Shown: in pieces, positions 6,074 to 7,231 of the stretch
Layout of the letters: every line of letters begins with the position of its first letter
Position numbering within the stretch: position 1 is the stretch's first letter
NCBI GenBank assembly: GCA_002352445.1
Contig: DEIL01000072.1
Span: 1,950 to 9,180, forward strand
Direction: 5' to 3'
DNA length: 7,231 bases
Source of the DNA: Desulfobulbaceae bacterium UBA2775
Lineage (GTDB): Bacteria > Desulfobacterota > Desulfobulbia > Desulfobulbales > Desulfocapsaceae
The notes under the pieces: model-generated
Database searches by the model: none
Seen by the model: only the letters and a program-made list of their open reading frames with translations
What the model was told of the DNA's origin: nothing
Position numbers and translations under genes: made by a program

Positions 6074-7228
6074 ATGAAAATTTCCTACTACTGTCAACAC
6101 GTCCTCGGCATTGGCCACTTACACCGCAGCCTGGAAATTTGTAAAGCTATCGCTGACGAACACGAAATCAAACTGGTCCTTGGCGGCCCCAGAGCGGATA
6201 TTGCCTGTTCCGGAATAAAACTCTTTCATCTTCCGGGCCTGAAAATGGATCAGGAGTTCCAAAACATGGTTCCATGTACCACGGGACAGCAACTGGAGGA
6301 TGTGAAACGGGAGAGAAAGAGGCTGCTCATTGCCCATTTCATGGAATACCAACCTGATATTTTTATCACCGAACTCTATCCATTTGGCAGAAAGGCATTC
6401 AGGTTTGAACTGGACCCGATCCTTTCAGGCATACGGGATGGTTCTCTTCCCCCCTGTCGCTGCTACTGCAGTGTACGGGATATTCTGGTGGAAAAGCTGC
6501 ATGGCAGGGAAAAATTCGAGCAGCGGGTGGTACAAACTCTCAATGATTATTTCAATGGAGTACTGATCCATAGCGACCCCACAGTTATAACACTGGACAA
6601 GACCTTCAGTCTGATGGCAGATATTCATATTCCTGTAAGCTATACCGGCTTTGTAAGCAAACCTCCACCCCCTGCTGTCTGTCAAATACGCCATAAATTA
6701 GGCATCACTGCTGACACTCGACTTATAGTTGCATCCATCGGCGGCGGGAATGTAGGCGCAGACCTGCTGCAGGCAGTCCTTGACGCATGCAGCAGGCTTA
6801 AAAGAGAATTTCTGTTCCACCTGCAGCTGTTCTGCGGGCCCTACTGCCCCCATGACCTGTATGAGAAGCTTAAAGGACAGAGTTCTGAAACCATCTCTGT
6901 TGACATTTTCACTGATAATTTCCCCGAATGGTTGTCGACAGCAGATCTTTCAATATCCATGGCAGGCTATAATACCTGCATGAACCTGCTGCAGGCAGGG
7001 ATACCGGCTCTTGTCTACCCGTTCAGGCAAAACAGGGAACAGGAAATGCGTGCCCTGGCACTTGAAAAAAGAAGTGCTGTCCGGCTCCTGCCGGTGGCAG
7101 ATCTCCCGCCCGACATTTTACAGGAAAAGATAAAAGAAATGTTATACTCTCCACATACTCCAGTTACAATAGACCTGGATGGTGCACGCCGGACGGTACA
7201 GCAGCTCAACAGCTGGCAGAAAGAGTAA
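6074..7228 (+). CDS. MurG-like (COG4671-type) glycosyltransferase, second copy
   Basis: A complete 384-residue GT-B transferase, related to but clearly diverged from the product at 2824. The start MKISYYCQHVLGIGHLHRS (1-19) places the GIGH loop at the very N-terminus, as is usual for COG4671 proteins. TELYPFGRK (99-107), CSVRDILVEK (132-141) and YTGFV (190-194) follow. The C-terminal donor half has ASIGGGNVGAD (220-230), SMAGYNT (295-301) and YPFRQNREQEMRA (315-327). The substrate is unknown; a UDP- or other nucleotide sugar is expected. An AGGAAAA site lies just before the ATG, and the gap to the phosphatase gene is only 9 bases, so the two are almost certainly co-transcribed. It is rich in cysteine (12 residues, including CRCYC at 128-132), while the first copy has one. 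TAA at 7226-7228 ends it three bases before the window edge. Confidence 0.9.
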   Translation: MKISYYCQHVLGIGHLHRSLEICKAIADEHEIKLVLGGPRADIACSGIKLFHLPGLKMDQEFQNMVPCTTGQQLEDVKRERKRLLIAHFMEYQPDIFITELYPFGRKAFRFELDPILSGIRDGSLPPCRCYCSVRDILVEKLHGREKFEQRVVQTLNDYFNGVLIHSDPTVITLDKTFSLMADIHIPVSYTGFVSKPPPPAVCQIRHKLGITADTRLIVASIGGGNVGADLLQAVLDACSRLKREFLFHLQLFCGPYCPHDLYEKLKGQSSETISVDIFTDNFPEWLSTADLSISMAGYNTCMNLLQAGIPALVYPFRQNREQEMRALALEKRSAVRLLPVADLPPDILQEKIKEMLYSPHTPVTIDLDGARRTVQQLNSWQKE

Positions 7229-7231
7229 ACC

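Overview
The window looks like a chromosomal stretch from a Gram-negative bacterium of moderate G+C. Two proteins have Sec-type signal peptides and one has an outer-membrane-barrel character. The style of the genes (a VCBS/FG-GAP protein with a CsgG/TolB-like N-terminus, COG4671-type glycosyltransferases, a CACAGAG palindromic repeat) suggests a Desulfobacterota-like organism. That taxonomic guess rests on family knowledge, not on a marker gene.

Layout. Bases 1-1715 hold a large minus-strand gene for an exported repeat protein with DxDxDG calcium-binding-like loops. Its C-terminus runs off the left edge. A 462-bp divergent intergenic region (1716-2177) follows. It carries a candidate promoter for each direction, a 144-bp two-step inverted repeat (1859-2002), and a 16-bp palindrome placed where the rightward transcript would start. 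Rightward from 2178 is a small exported protein of about 160 mature residues, probably an outer-membrane beta-barrel, ended by a clear rho-independent terminator (2766-2802).

The right half (2824-7228) is a plus-strand cluster of four genes: a MurG/COG4671-like glycosyltransferase, a GT4-family glycosyltransferase overlapping it by 11 bases, a histidine (phosphoglycerate-mutase-like) phosphatase, and a second MurG/COG4671-like glycosyltransferase 9 bases further on. A palindromic CACAGAG repeat sits in the only sizeable gap of the cluster (5334-5402). The three transferases and the phosphatase most plausibly build or modify one glycan or glycolipid whose structure cannot be deduced here. No transporter, polymerase or nucleotide-sugar synthesis gene lies inside the window, so the set is probably incomplete and continues to the right.

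The most interesting points are the unassigned three-transferase-plus-phosphatase cassette, the terminator/promoter overlap in front of it (including a misleading ATG inside the terminator stem), and the large inverted repeat in the divergent intergenic region.
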